DNA from: Paracidovorax wautersii
GTDB taxonomy: Bacteria; Pseudomonadota; Gammaproteobacteria; Burkholderiales; Burkholderiaceae_C
Reading direction: 5' to 3'
DNA: 64,000 nt
Assembly (NCBI RefSeq): GCF_900113035.1
Contig: NZ_FONX01000003.1
Span: 124,001-188,000, forward strand
The notes beneath the pieces were generated by a model. That model had not been told where the DNA came from, searched no databases, and saw nothing but the letters and a program-made list of their open reading frames with translations. Both the position numbers and the translations under genes were made by a program. Within the stretch, counting starts at the first letter, position 1; each line of letters opens with the position of its first letter. Shown in pieces: positions 48,396 to 57,931 of the stretch.

Positions 48396-49682
48396 ATGCG
48401 AATCTTTCATTGCACCCACTGCGGCTCCCTGGTGTTCTTCGACAGCACGGAATGCCTGGGCTGCGGCGCCACCCTCGCCTTCGACCCGCAACGTCTGGAC
48501 ATGGTGGCCCTGCAGCCGGTCGCCGATGCGGCCGGCACCTGGGAACTGCTGGGCAGCTCGCCCTCCTCGACGGATTCCGCCACCGACCTGGGCAACGAGG
48601 CCGGCAACGCGGTGGCCGAGCCGCCCACCCCCGCCGAAGCGCCGCCGCACTATGTGCTGTGCGCCAACCGCGAGGCGCACAACGCCTGCAACTTCGCCAT
48701 TCCCCAGGAGGCCGGCAGCGACGGCGCACAGGCGGCCGACACGCCGCACCTGTGCGTCTCGTGCCAGCAGACGCGCGTGCTGCCCGACCTGTCGGACGCC
48801 AACAACGTGCGCCGCTGGACGGCCATCGAGAACGCCAAGCGGCGCCTCTACTACACGCTGGCGCAGATGGGCATCGCCCACGTGGAGGGCGAAAGCGGCC
48901 CTGTTTATGAATTCAAGGCCGACACGCCGGAGGCCAAGGTGCTCACGGGCCATGCCGACGGCGTGATCACGCTGAACGTGGCGGAGGCCGACGACGACGA
49001 GCGCGCGCGCCGGCGGCTCGACCTGGGCGAGCCCTACCGCACCCTGCTCGGCCATCTGCGCCATGAATCCGGCCACTACTACTGGGACGTGCTGGTGCTG
49101 CGCGACGGCCATGCGGACGCCTTCCGCGCCGTGTTCGGCGACGAGCGCGCCGACTACGGCGAGGCGCTCAAGGCCCACTACGCCAGCGTGCCGCACACCG
49201 GCTGGCAGAACGACTACGTGAGCGACTACGCGACCTCGCACCCCTGGGAAGACTGGGCGGAGACCTGGGCGCATTACCTGCACATGGTGGACCTGCTGGA
49301 AACCGCGCAGAGCTACCGCACCGAGGTCTCCATTCCCAACCCGCAGAGCGAGCCGCGCTACGCGATGGTGAACCCCTTCGGCCCGCCCGCGCCCGACTTC
49401 GACGCGATGCTGACCGCCTGGGTGCCGCTCACGCTGCTGCTCAACAGCCTGAACCGCAGCCTCGGCCAGCTCGACGCCTACCCGTTCGCACTGGGTACGG
49501 GCGTCAAGGAAAAGCTGCGCTTCGTGCACGCGCTGGTGCATGGCCAGCTGACTCCGGTGGCCGTGGAGCAGTCGGTGAGCGACATGGCGAACGCGCCGGA
49601 TGCAGCGCCCGTCGCAGCGCCGGTGGATGGCGCCGGCATGGCGCCCCCGCCCGTACAGACGGCCGAAACAGCGCCGGCATGA
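48396..49682 (+). CDS. Zinc-ribbon putative zinc-binding metallopeptidase
   Basis: A 428-residue protein with an N-terminal double zinc ribbon (CTHCGS...CLGCGA), a second Cys set (CANRE...CVSCQQ) and a zincin-like core with HESGHYYWDVL (near 222-227) and a downstream WAETWAHYLHMVD helix that could give the third ligand. This matches the DUF2248-type putative metallopeptidases. It lies beside the transglutaminase operon (convergent), which could be functionally relevant. Substrate unknown. Confidence 0.85.
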   Translation: MRIFHCTHCGSLVFFDSTECLGCGATLAFDPQRLDMVALQPVADAAGTWELLGSSPSSTDSATDLGNEAGNAVAEPPTPAEAPPHYVLCANREAHNACNFAIPQEAGSDGAQAADTPHLCVSCQQTRVLPDLSDANNVRRWTAIENAKRRLYYTLAQMGIAHVEGESGPVYEFKADTPEAKVLTGHADGVITLNVAEADDDERARRRLDLGEPYRTLLGHLRHESGHYYWDVLVLRDGHADAFRAVFGDERADYGEALKAHYASVPHTGWQNDYVSDYATSHPWEDWAETWAHYLHMVDLLETAQSYRTEVSIPNPQSEPRYAMVNPFGPPAPDFDAMLTAWVPLTLLLNSLNRSLGQLDAYPFALGTGVKEKLRFVHALVHGQLTPVAVEQSVSDMANAPDAAPVAAPVDGAGMAPPPVQTAETAPA

Positions 49683-49797
49683 GTGGAGGAGCCTCCGGGG
49701 CAAGGCGGGGACAACCCATCGAGCCCCGGCGAGGCACCCATCAAAAACCATAGCATCAGGCGCAAGCTGAATGCGCGCTGCGGGCCGATTGGGCTGT

Positions 49798-50820
49798 CTA
49801 TTGGTCTGGATCGGGCTGCGGTGGTTCCACCAGCACCTCGTCGGCCGGGGCCACCGTCACCGCTACGCGCAGGATGTGCCGGGCGCCTCCATGGATCACG
49901 CCGCGCAGCGGCGACACGTCGGCATAGTCGCGCCCCACGGCCAGGGTGACGTAGTCCTCGCCCGGCGCGCGGTCGTTGGTCGGGTCCAGGTCGTGCCAGG
50001 TGCCGCCGGACTGCGCACCATCGCCGCCAAGGCCATCGCCCTCGCCCGGCACCCACACCGCCACCCAGGCATGCGAGGCATCGCTGCCCACCAGGCGCGG
50101 CTGGCCTGGGGGCGGCTGGGTCAGCAGGTAGCCGCTGACGTAGCGCGCCGCCAGCCCCAGCCCGCGCAGGCAGGCGATCATGATGTGGGCGAAGTCCTGG
50201 CAGACGCCCCGGCGCATGGAGAGCGCCTCCAGCGCCGGCGTGCCGACATCGGTCTCGGCCGGGGCGTAGGTGAAATCGGCATGGATGCGCGACATCAGAT
50301 CCCACGCCGCTTCCAGCAGCGGCCGGCCCGGCGTGAAGCTGGGCTCGGCATAGGCCACGAAGTCGGCATGGCGGGGGATGTGCGGGGAGGCGAAGGCGAA
50401 TTCGGCGGCCGGCTCGTAGGCCGCGCCCCGGCGGTAGCGCAGCAGGTCGCGCACCGCTTCCCAGGCCGGGCTGGGCGGCAATACCGAGGCCAGATCGTGA
50501 GCGTCAACGCTCTCTTCCATCTCCAGCGCGTCGCCGGCACCTTCGCCTGGGCCGGCCGGCAAAGGCGTGCTCGTCTCCACCAGGCTTTCGGCGCGCACCC
50601 GCAGCGATTCATGCGCGAAAGGCAGGCTGAAGAAGGCGCGCGTGTTGCCGAAGACGTCGGTGCGCTCCAGGCATTGCGCGGGCGGCGGATCGATGCGCAA
50701 ATGGTGCTCCAGCAACCGCTGGCCCGGCGCGTCGAGCGGCCGCAGATGGGCCATGTGCTGGGCATTGCTGACGGACGGAGCGTATTCGTACACCGTTTCG
50801 TGGATGACGCGCAGCAGCAT
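49798..50820 (-). CDS. Transglutaminase-like protein
   Basis: A 340-residue protein with an N-terminal bacterial transglutaminase N-domain (1-90) and a papain-like core with the complete triad Cys207 (GVCQDFAHI), His250 (ASHAWVAV) and Asp277/Asp279 (WHDLDPTND). It is the last gene of a three-gene operon with the ATP-grasp-alpha-E protein. Relatives are predicted peptidases or transglutaminases that act on small peptides. Confidence 0.92.
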   Translation of the reverse strand: MLLRVIHETVYEYAPSVSNAQHMAHLRPLDAPGQRLLEHHLRIDPPPAQCLERTDVFGNTRAFFSLPFAHESLRVRAESLVETSTPLPAGPGEGAGDALEMEESVDAHDLASVLPPSPAWEAVRDLLRYRRGAAYEPAAEFAFASPHIPRHADFVAYAEPSFTPGRPLLEAAWDLMSRIHADFTYAPAETDVGTPALEALSMRRGVCQDFAHIMIACLRGLGLAARYVSGYLLTQPPPGQPRLVGSDASHAWVAVWVPGEGDGLGGDGAQSGGTWHDLDPTNDRAPGEDYVTLAVGRDYADVSPLRGVIHGGARHILRVAVTVAPADEVLVEPPQPDPDQ

Positions 50821-50862
50821 CGGGCAGGTCTTTCCGGGTGAAAGGGGTGGGCGATTGATCGC

Positions 50863-53685
50863 TCAGGTGCCCAGGCTCTGGCGCAGCTCGCCCGAGTGGG
50901 TGAAATAGCGCGCGCCCAGCTGGTCGGACAGGCGCCACGATTCGCTCGTGCAGCGCGCCAGCGTCTCGGCGAGCGCCGGATAGCGGCCCGCCTCGTCCTG
51001 TTCGCAGAGCGCTTCCAGCGGCAGCTCGGCCGGGTCGAACAGCGTGAGTTCCGATTCGCCATCGGCCAGCCCCGGGCCGGCGTTGTGCTGCGCGCCGCGG
51101 TGCAGCTTGCGCAGCCGCCCGCGCAGGGTCTGTGCCACCCAGGCCAGCGAGCGCGGGTTGTCCTGGTCCAGCACCAGCAGGTCCACCAGGGCGGGCACGT
51201 CGTGGCGCAGCTGGTATTGGGCGCGGAAGGTGATGGTGCTGTCGAACAGGGCGACGATGGCCTCGAAGCCGCCCTCGTCGGTCACGGCGCCGGTCTCGAA
51301 GCCGCGCGCGAGCGCGTCGGAGAGGAAGCCCAGGCGCTCCAGGTTGCGGCCGATGGACAGCAGCCGCCAGCCATCGTCGCGCATCATGCGGTCGGTCTGC
51401 GCGCCGGTCATGGCGGCCATGTGGCCGCTGAGCACCTCCAGCACGCGCAGCGATTCGGGCGCGGAGAAGTCGCCTTCGTGCGCGCCCGTGGGGCACTGCT
51501 GGAAGAAGTCGGCCTCGGCGCGCACGATGAGGTTCCATTGCTCCTGCGAGAGCCGGTCGCGCACGGCTGCCGCCGCGCTCCGGATGCCGCGCAGGTTGTA
51601 GCCCACGCTGGTGGCGCGCGTGGTGTCAGCCAGGCCGGCGATCAGCGCGCGCTCGAACACGCGCCGGCCCCGGGGCGCGCCGGGCACCTGCGGCAGCATC
51701 AGGCCCTGGCGCTGCGCCAGCGAGCTGATCCAGGCCAGCAGCGGCTGGGAGGACTGGTCTTCGCCGTTGAGGCTCTGCAGCGCCAGCCGTGCCAGGCGGA
51801 TGGTGTTCTCGGCCCGCTCGGTATAGCGGCCCAGCCAGAACAGGTTCTCGGCCGAGCGGCTGGTGACCTGGCGGCTGCGGTGGGTCACCGCCGGGGCGGC
51901 CTGGGCGGCGGGCAGCAGCGTGGTGGTGTCCACCGCGCCGGAGGTCAGCGCCCACACGTCGGCACTGCTGCCGCCGCGCTGCATGGAGGTCATCTCGTGC
52001 GTGCCGGTGGCGATGCGCGCCAGCCCGCCCGGCAGCACGCGCCAGGCGCCCGGCCCGTCGGACACGGCGAAGACGCGCAGCATGACCGAGCGCGGCGCGA
52101 TGTTGCGCCCGCCGGTGGCGTTGCGCCAGGTGGGCATCTGCGAGAGCGGCTGGTAGGCCTGCACGGTATAGGCATCGCCTTCGCGCAGGATGCGCTCGCG
52201 CCAGGCGGCCAGTTCAGCGGAAGAGAGGCTGTGGCAGAGCACGGGCATGGCCGTTTCGCCGGCCACCGCGGCGGCGGGCCAGGTGGGGCGGATCACGCTC
52301 TGCGCCAGCTCCGGCAGCACCGCCTGGCGGGCCGCGTCCTCCCCGCACCACCAGGTCGGCAGCGACGGCAGCACCAGCTCCTCGCCCAGCACGTGGCGCG
52401 AGAGCGCCGGCAGAAAGCCCAGCAGCGCGGTCGATTCGAGGAAGGCAGAACCCGGCGCGTTCGCCACCAGCACATTGCCGGCGCGGATGGCCTGCAGCAG
52501 CCCGGGCACGCCCAGGCGCGAGTCGCTGCGCAGCTCCAGCGGATCGAGGAACTCGTCGTCCAGCCGCTTGAGGATGCCGTGGACCGGCTGCAGGCCGTGC
52601 AGGGTCTTCAGATAGAGATGCTCGCCGCGCACCGTGAGGTCGCTGCCCTCCACCAGCGTGAGGCCCAGGTAGCGCGCCAGGTAGGCGTGCTCGAAATAGG
52701 TTTCGTTGTAGGGCCCGGGCGTGAGCAGCACGATGCGCGCGTCGGCGCCGGCGGTGGTGCGCTGGCGCAGGCTGTCGAGCAGCGCGCGGTAGGTGGCGGC
52801 CAGGTGCTGCACCGGCATCTGGCCGAAGGCATCGGGAAAGAGGCGCGAGACGAGCAGGCGGTTTTCCAGCAGATAGCCCAGGCCCGAGGGCGCCTGGGTG
52901 CGCTGCGACACCACCCACCAGTCGCCCTGCGCATCACGCGCCATGTCGAACGCCGCGATGTGCAGGTGCGTGCCGCCCACCGGCGCCACGCCGTGCATGG
53001 GCCGCAGGTAGCCGGGGTGGCCGTGCACCAGCGCGCTGGGCAGCAGGCCTTCGGCCAGCAGCTGCTGCGGGCCATAGACGTCGGCCATGATGCGTTCGAG
53101 CAGCTGCGTGCGCTGCAGCACGCCGGCTTCGATGCGGCTCCAGCAGTGCGGCGTGAGGATCAGCGGAAAGAGGTCCACCGCCCAGGGGCGCTGCGGCCCG
53201 TGGGTGTCGGCATAGACGTTGTAGGTGATGCCGTTGTCGCGCACCTGGCGGCGCAGGCTGAGCGTGCGGCGGTCCAGGTCGGCGAAGCCGTCCTGGCCCA
53301 GGTGGCCGAAGAATTCGGCCCAGTCCGAGGTGAGGGGCGCGCCTGCTGCGGCACGCGCAGCCGCGGCGGGGCCGGCGGGCGCTACCGTGCCCGCCGCAGC
53401 CGTGGCGGCATCGGCCGCGTCTTCTGCCACCGGCACGCCCATGCCGCGCAGCTCGTCGTAATGGCCGGGCAGCGCGGGCGGCGCCAGGGCCGCGGCCAGA
53501 TCGGCCGGGGTTTCCGGCGACTCGGGCTTGAAAAGGGATTCGTTGGGGTGTTCCACAGCCTCGGGATTGTCGGGTAAATCCAATCCCGCGGTCGTGGGCA
53601 CCCCGCCGCCGCCCTCGGTGCCGCCTAGCGGCACGCCGGCCCGCGCCTCATCCGGCGGCGCGGGCCGCCCTGCGTGCTCGCTCAA
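50863..53685 (-). CDS. Circularly permuted type 2 ATP-grasp fused to alpha-E domain
   Basis: A 940-residue fusion. Residues about 110-590 form a circularly permuted type 2 ATP-grasp domain (DNGITYNVYAD, LLTPGPYNETYFEHAYLARYLG, TPxxGRNIAPRSVMLR-like sequence), predicted to form amide bonds. Residues about 625-940 are an alpha-E (DUF403) helical domain (SRSAENLFWLGRYTERAEN). The TTG start overlaps the stop of the upstream gene (TTGA). The first 100 residues are disordered. In many genomes the two domains are separate genes. The product is unknown. Confidence 0.88.
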   Translation of the reverse strand: MSEHAGRPAPPDEARAGVPLGGTEGGGGVPTTAGLDLPDNPEAVEHPNESLFKPESPETPADLAAALAPPALPGHYDELRGMGVPVAEDAADAATAAAGTVAPAGPAAAARAAAGAPLTSDWAEFFGHLGQDGFADLDRRTLSLRRQVRDNGITYNVYADTHGPQRPWAVDLFPLILTPHCWSRIEAGVLQRTQLLERIMADVYGPQQLLAEGLLPSALVHGHPGYLRPMHGVAPVGGTHLHIAAFDMARDAQGDWWVVSQRTQAPSGLGYLLENRLLVSRLFPDAFGQMPVQHLAATYRALLDSLRQRTTAGADARIVLLTPGPYNETYFEHAYLARYLGLTLVEGSDLTVRGEHLYLKTLHGLQPVHGILKRLDDEFLDPLELRSDSRLGVPGLLQAIRAGNVLVANAPGSAFLESTALLGFLPALSRHVLGEELVLPSLPTWWCGEDAARQAVLPELAQSVIRPTWPAAAVAGETAMPVLCHSLSSAELAAWRERILREGDAYTVQAYQPLSQMPTWRNATGGRNIAPRSVMLRVFAVSDGPGAWRVLPGGLARIATGTHEMTSMQRGGSSADVWALTSGAVDTTTLLPAAQAAPAVTHRSRQVTSRSAENLFWLGRYTERAENTIRLARLALQSLNGEDQSSQPLLAWISSLAQRQGLMLPQVPGAPRGRRVFERALIAGLADTTRATSVGYNLRGIRSAAAAVRDRLSQEQWNLIVRAEADFFQQCPTGAHEGDFSAPESLRVLEVLSGHMAAMTGAQTDRMMRDDGWRLLSIGRNLERLGFLSDALARGFETGAVTDEGGFEAIVALFDSTITFRAQYQLRHDVPALVDLLVLDQDNPRSLAWVAQTLRGRLRKLHRGAQHNAGPGLADGESELTLFDPAELPLEALCEQDEAGRYPALAETLARCTSESWRLSDQLGARYFTHSGELRQSLGT

Positions 53686-56600
53686 GGCCGCATGGCGCGG
53701 CGCAGGTCGAGCGTGAACGGAAACTCGCGGCTGCCGGGCAGTTCGATGGTGGCGGGCGGCACGGCCAGAGGGCCGGGCGTGTGGCCCATGCGGAAGAAGC
53801 GCGACAGGCGGCGGCTTTCGGCCTCGTATGCGTTCACCGGGAAGGTGACGTAGTTGCGCCCGCCCGGATGCGCCACGTGGTACTGGCAGCCGCCCAGCGA
53901 GCGCTGCGACCAAGTGTCCACGATATCGAAGGTGAGCGGCGCATGCACGCCGATGGTCGGGTGCAGCGCGCTGGGCGGGTTCCAGGCCTTGTAGCGCACG
54001 CCGGCCACGTATTCGCCCGCCGTGCCGGTGGGCTGCAGCGGCAGCGGCTGGCCGTTGACGGTGACGACGTAGCGGCTCTCGTTGAAGCCGGTGACCGAGA
54101 TCTCGATGCGTTCGAGCGAGGAATCGACGTAGCGCATGGTGCCGCCGATGACGCCCTCTTCGCCCATCACGTGCCAGGGTTCGAGCGCGTTGCGCAGGGT
54201 CAGCTCGACGCCGCGCGACTGCACCTGGCCGACCAGCGGGAAGCGGAACTCGAAATGCGGCGCGAACCAGGCATCGTCGAAGGCGTAGCCGGCCTCGCGC
54301 ATGTCGGCCAGCACGTCGTGCAAGTCCTGCCGCACGAAGGTGGGCAGCAGCCAGCGGTCGTGCAGCTCGGTGCCCCAGCGGGCGGCGGGCGCCTTGTAGG
54401 GTGCCTTCCAGAAGCGGGCGATGAGCGCGCGCAGCAGCAGCTGCTGCACCACGCTCATGCGGGCATGGGGCGGCATCTCGAAGGCGCGCAGCTCCAGCAG
54501 GCCCAGGCGGCCGGTGCTGCTGTCGGGCGAATACATCTTGTCGATGCAGAACTCGCTGCGATGGGTGTTGCCCGTCACGTCGATCAGGATGTTGCGCAGC
54601 GTGCGGTCCACCAGCCAGGGCGGCATGTCCTGGCCATAGACGGCGCGGTTCTTCTCGATCTCGCGCAGGGCGATCTCCAGCTCGTAGAGCTGGTCGTTGC
54701 GGGCTTCATCGACGCGCGGCGCCTGGCTGGTCGGGCCGATGAACATGCCGCTGAAGAGGTAGCTCAGGGACGGGTGGTTGTGCCAGTAGAGGATCAGGCT
54801 GGCCAGCAGCTCGGGCTTGCGCAGGAAGGGCGAATCGGCCGGCGTGGCGCCGCCCATCACGAAGTGGTTGCCGCCGCCGGTGCCCGTGTGGCGGCCGTCG
54901 GTCATGAACTTCTCGGCCGACAGGCGCGTCTCGAAGGCGGCCTGGTAGAGGAATTCGGTGTGCTGCACCAGCTCGCCCCAGTGGTGGGCGGGGTGGATGT
55001 TGACCTCGATCACGCCGGGATCGGGCGTGACCTGCAGCAGCTTCAGGCGCGGGTCGCGCGGCGGCGGATAGCCTTCGAGCACGATCTGCACGCCGAGCTC
55101 TTCGGCCGTGGCCTCCACGGCGGTGAGCAGGTCGAGGTAGTCCTCCAGGCGCGCCAGCGGCGGCATGAAGACGTAGAGCACGCTGCTGGCTTCGCCCACC
55201 GTCTCGGCCTTGGGGCCGTTGGCGCGGCGCGGGTCGCGCGCTTCCACGCAGAGCGCGGTGCGGGTGTGGCCCTGGGCGGATTCGAAGCGGGCCGGCGCCT
55301 TCACGAAGTCGGCGGGCTCCTGCTGGGCATCGCCCTGCAGGTTCAACGCGGCGGATGCGTCCGTGCCGTCTGCGCGCATCTGCATCACGCGGCGGGCTTC
55401 GCGCGGGGCGTTCACGGCGGTCTGCGGTGCGGGGGCGCCGGGCGCATAGCGGGCGCGCAGGACGTTGGCGGCGGGCAGGTTCTGGGCGGCGACGGAGGGG
55501 TCGGCCGGCACCAGGTAGGGGTAGTCGCCCTCGCTCACCCAGGGCAGGGAATCGAGCGGCAGGCGGTAGCCCATGGGCGAGTCGCCCGGGATGAGGTACA
55601 TGCGCTCGTCGCGGAAGAACCAGGGGCCGGTCTTCCAGGCCGTGCCGGAGAGCTGCGGCACGCCTTCGGCCGGCTCCAGCGGCAGCACGTAGCCGACCAC
55701 GCTGTCGAGCTTCTGCGCGAAGACGCGGCGCAGGCGGGCGCGTTCGAGCTCGTCGTCGAGCCGGGCGTCGAAGGGATCGACGTTGACCGGCAGGCGGCGT
55801 TCGCGCCAGAGGTAGTACCAAGTGTCTTCATAGCCCGGCTGGATGTGCCGGCCGGTCAGGCCCAGCTTGCCGGTGAGGTGGTGGATGAAGCGGCGCGCGT
55901 CTTCGCTGGTGTAGTGCTGGGGCGTGCGCTCGTCGGCGAAGAGCGCCGGGTTGCTCCAGGCGGGCTGGCCGTCGGCGCGCCAGCAGATCGACAGGGCCCA
56001 GCGCGGCAGTTGCTCGCCCGGGTACCACTTGCCCTGGCCGAAGTGCAGGAAGCCGCCGTGGCCGTATTCGGCACGCAGCTTGTGGACCAGTTCGGTGGCG
56101 TAGCCGCGCTTGGTGGGGCCGAGGGCGTCGGTGTTCCATTCGGGCGCGTCGCGGTCGGCCACGGCGACGAAGGTGGGCTCACCGCCCATGGTCAGGCGCA
56201 CGTCGCCGGCCACGAGTTCGGCGTCCACCGCCTCGCCCAGGGCCAGCACGTCCTGCCACTGCTCCTCGGAATAGGGCTTGGTGACGCGCGGAGATTCGTG
56301 GATGCGCGTGACGCGCATGTCGTGGCGGAATTCGACCTCGGCCTCGTCCACCAGCCCCTCGATGGGCGCGGCGCTGGAGGGCTGCGGCGTGCAGGCCAGC
56401 GGGATGTGGCCTTCGCCGGCCATCAGGCCGCTGGTGGCGTCCAGGCCGATCCAGCCGGCGCCGGGCAGATAGACCTCGCACCAGGCGTGCAGATCGGTGA
56501 AGTCGTGGTCGGTGCCGCTGGGGCCGTCGAGCGACTTGACGTCAGGGGTGAGCTGGATCAGGTAGCCCGACACGAAGCGCGCCGCCAGCCCCACGTGGCG

Positions 56601-57173
56601 CAGCATCTGCACCAGCAGCCAGGCGGAATCGCGGCAGGAGCCGCTGGCTTTTTCCAGCGTTTCCTCGGGCGTCTGCACGCCGGGCTCCAGGCGGATGAGG
56701 TATTGGATGTCGCTGGCCACCTGCTGGTTGATGGCGACCAGGAAGTCGATGGTGCGGCGCTCGGTGAGGTCGATCCTGTCGAGGTAGCTCTGCAGCAGCG
56801 GCGTGACCGGATCGGTGACCAGATAGGGGGCGAGTTCCTGCGCCTGGGATTCGCTGTAGCGGAAGGGGAAGTTCTCGGCGTGCGGCTCCAGGAAGAAGTC
56901 GAACGGGTTGTAGACCGACATCTCCACCACCAGGTCCACCGTGACCTTGAACTCGGTGGTCTTTTCGGGGAACACCAGCCGCGCTTGGTAGTTGGCGAAC
57001 GGGTCCTGCTGCCAGTTGATGAAGTGGTTGGCGGGCTCCACTTTCAGCGAATACGAGACCACGTGGCTGCGGCAATGCGGCGCCGGGCGCAATCGCACGA
57101 TCTGCGGACCCAGGCCGATCGGCCGGTCGTAGGCGTAGTGGGTGACGTGGTGGAGTGCGGCGTGGATGGACAT
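53682..57173 (-). CDS. Transglutaminase-DUF2126 protein
   Basis: A 1163-residue protein: a bacterial transglutaminase N-domain (1-85), transglutaminase core with Cys180 (SGSCRDSAWLL), His229 and Asp245, then the long DUF2126 region (about 300-1160, including WRADGQPAW, GGGNHFVMGG and HPSLSYLFSGMFIGPTSQAPR). DUF2126 contains amidoligase-like features. It is the first gene of the operon, and its stop overlaps the ATP-grasp start. The complete catalytic triad argues for activity. Confidence 0.92.
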   Translation of the reverse strand: MSIHAALHHVTHYAYDRPIGLGPQIVRLRPAPHCRSHVVSYSLKVEPANHFINWQQDPFANYQARLVFPEKTTEFKVTVDLVVEMSVYNPFDFFLEPHAENFPFRYSESQAQELAPYLVTDPVTPLLQSYLDRIDLTERRTIDFLVAINQQVASDIQYLIRLEPGVQTPEETLEKASGSCRDSAWLLVQMLRHVGLAARFVSGYLIQLTPDVKSLDGPSGTDHDFTDLHAWCEVYLPGAGWIGLDATSGLMAGEGHIPLACTPQPSSAAPIEGLVDEAEVEFRHDMRVTRIHESPRVTKPYSEEQWQDVLALGEAVDAELVAGDVRLTMGGEPTFVAVADRDAPEWNTDALGPTKRGYATELVHKLRAEYGHGGFLHFGQGKWYPGEQLPRWALSICWRADGQPAWSNPALFADERTPQHYTSEDARRFIHHLTGKLGLTGRHIQPGYEDTWYYLWRERRLPVNVDPFDARLDDELERARLRRVFAQKLDSVVGYVLPLEPAEGVPQLSGTAWKTGPWFFRDERMYLIPGDSPMGYRLPLDSLPWVSEGDYPYLVPADPSVAAQNLPAANVLRARYAPGAPAPQTAVNAPREARRVMQMRADGTDASAALNLQGDAQQEPADFVKAPARFESAQGHTRTALCVEARDPRRANGPKAETVGEASSVLYVFMPPLARLEDYLDLLTAVEATAEELGVQIVLEGYPPPRDPRLKLLQVTPDPGVIEVNIHPAHHWGELVQHTEFLYQAAFETRLSAEKFMTDGRHTGTGGGNHFVMGGATPADSPFLRKPELLASLILYWHNHPSLSYLFSGMFIGPTSQAPRVDEARNDQLYELEIALREIEKNRAVYGQDMPPWLVDRTLRNILIDVTGNTHRSEFCIDKMYSPDSSTGRLGLLELRAFEMPPHARMSVVQQLLLRALIARFWKAPYKAPAARWGTELHDRWLLPTFVRQDLHDVLADMREAGYAFDDAWFAPHFEFRFPLVGQVQSRGVELTLRNALEPWHVMGEEGVIGGTMRYVDSSLERIEISVTGFNESRYVVTVNGQPLPLQPTGTAGEYVAGVRYKAWNPPSALHPTIGVHAPLTFDIVDTWSQRSLGGCQYHVAHPGGRNYVTFPVNAYEAESRRLSRFFRMGHTPGPLAVPPATIELPGSREFPFTLDLRRAMRP

Positions 57174-57299
57174 ATGAAGCCATCCTAGCAAGTCCCGAGC
57201 CCGTTGAGATGACGGGCGCCTGTCATCCGGATATTTCCCTTGGCGCAGGGCCTTTTTTTCTCAGGCCGCGTGGCGCAGAGGGCTCGATCCCTCCATCCG

Positions 57300-57794
57300 T
57301 CAATCGGCGCGGCCGACCTTGGCCTTGAGCCGGGCGAGCACGGGCGGCGAAACGAACTTGTCCACCTCGCCGCCCAGCGAGGCGATCTCGCGCACGAAGG
57401 TGCTGCTGATGAACTGGAAACGGTCGCTGGGCGTGAGGAACACGGTCTCGACCTCGGGCATGAGGCTGCGGTTCATGCCGGCGAGCTGGAATTCGTAGTC
57501 GAAGTCGGTCACCGCGCGCAGGCCGCGCACCATGGCCTTGCCGCCGCGCTCGACGACGAAGTCGCGCAACAGGCCCGAAAAGCTCTCCACCTGCACCTGC
57601 GGATAGGCGGCGACGGCCTCGCGCACCATGGCGATGCGCTCGTCCAGGCTGAACAGCGTCTTCTTGTGGTGCCCCGCCGCCACGGCGACGATCACGCGGC
57701 CGAAGAGCTGCGTGGCGCGGCGCACCACGTCTTCGTGGCCCAGGGTGATGGGGTCGAAGGTTCCGGGATAGACGGCGAGGACGTTCTGGGCCAT
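57300..57794 (-). CDS. coaD: Phosphopantetheine adenylyltransferase
   Basis: A 164-residue nucleotidyltransferase that converts 4'-phosphopantetheine to dephospho-CoA. AVYPGTFDPITLGH (about 7-20) is the HxGH-type ATP site, and FISSTFVREIA is conserved. With panB, panC and panD it gives most of the CoA route in this window. It lies downstream of rsmD on the same strand, the usual rsmD-coaD pairing, although 137 bp and an interspersed repeat now separate them. Confidence 0.97.
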   Translation of the reverse strand: MAQNVLAVYPGTFDPITLGHEDVVRRATQLFGRVIVAVAAGHHKKTLFSLDERIAMVREAVAAYPQVQVESFSGLLRDFVVERGGKAMVRGLRAVTDFDYEFQLAGMNRSLMPEVETVFLTPSDRFQFISSTFVREIASLGGEVDKFVSPPVLARLKAKVGRAD

Positions 57795-57869
57795 GGCGGT
57801 GGGGTGTGGGGCTGATGGGTGGGCGGATTATGCAGTGCCGCCCGCCCGGCCCGCAGGCCATGGAATTTC

Positions 57870-57928
57870 AAGCAAAAACTGGCTGCAGCGCTTGATCCAC
57901 CTGGGCTTTCAGCTATTTATTTAATAGC
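57870..57928. repeat. Interspersed GCTAY-N7-RTAGC repeat, rsmD-coaD gap
   Basis: GCTAT-TTATTTA-ATAGC (57912-57928) is joined to GGCTGCAGCGCTTG, the same two parts as the 38701 copy. It ends 3 nt before the rsmD stop codon. Confidence 0.6.
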
Positions 57929-57931
57929 AGA

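Noticed and set aside
53781-57188. 1135-residue plus-strand frame opposite the DUF2126 protein
   Set aside because: A high-GC antisense shadow rich in His, Gly and Val, with no start site or domain.
57210-57299. Intrinsic terminator after coaD
   Set aside because: GGCC repeats around an A/T run are present, but the run is in the loop and no U-tract follows a stem.
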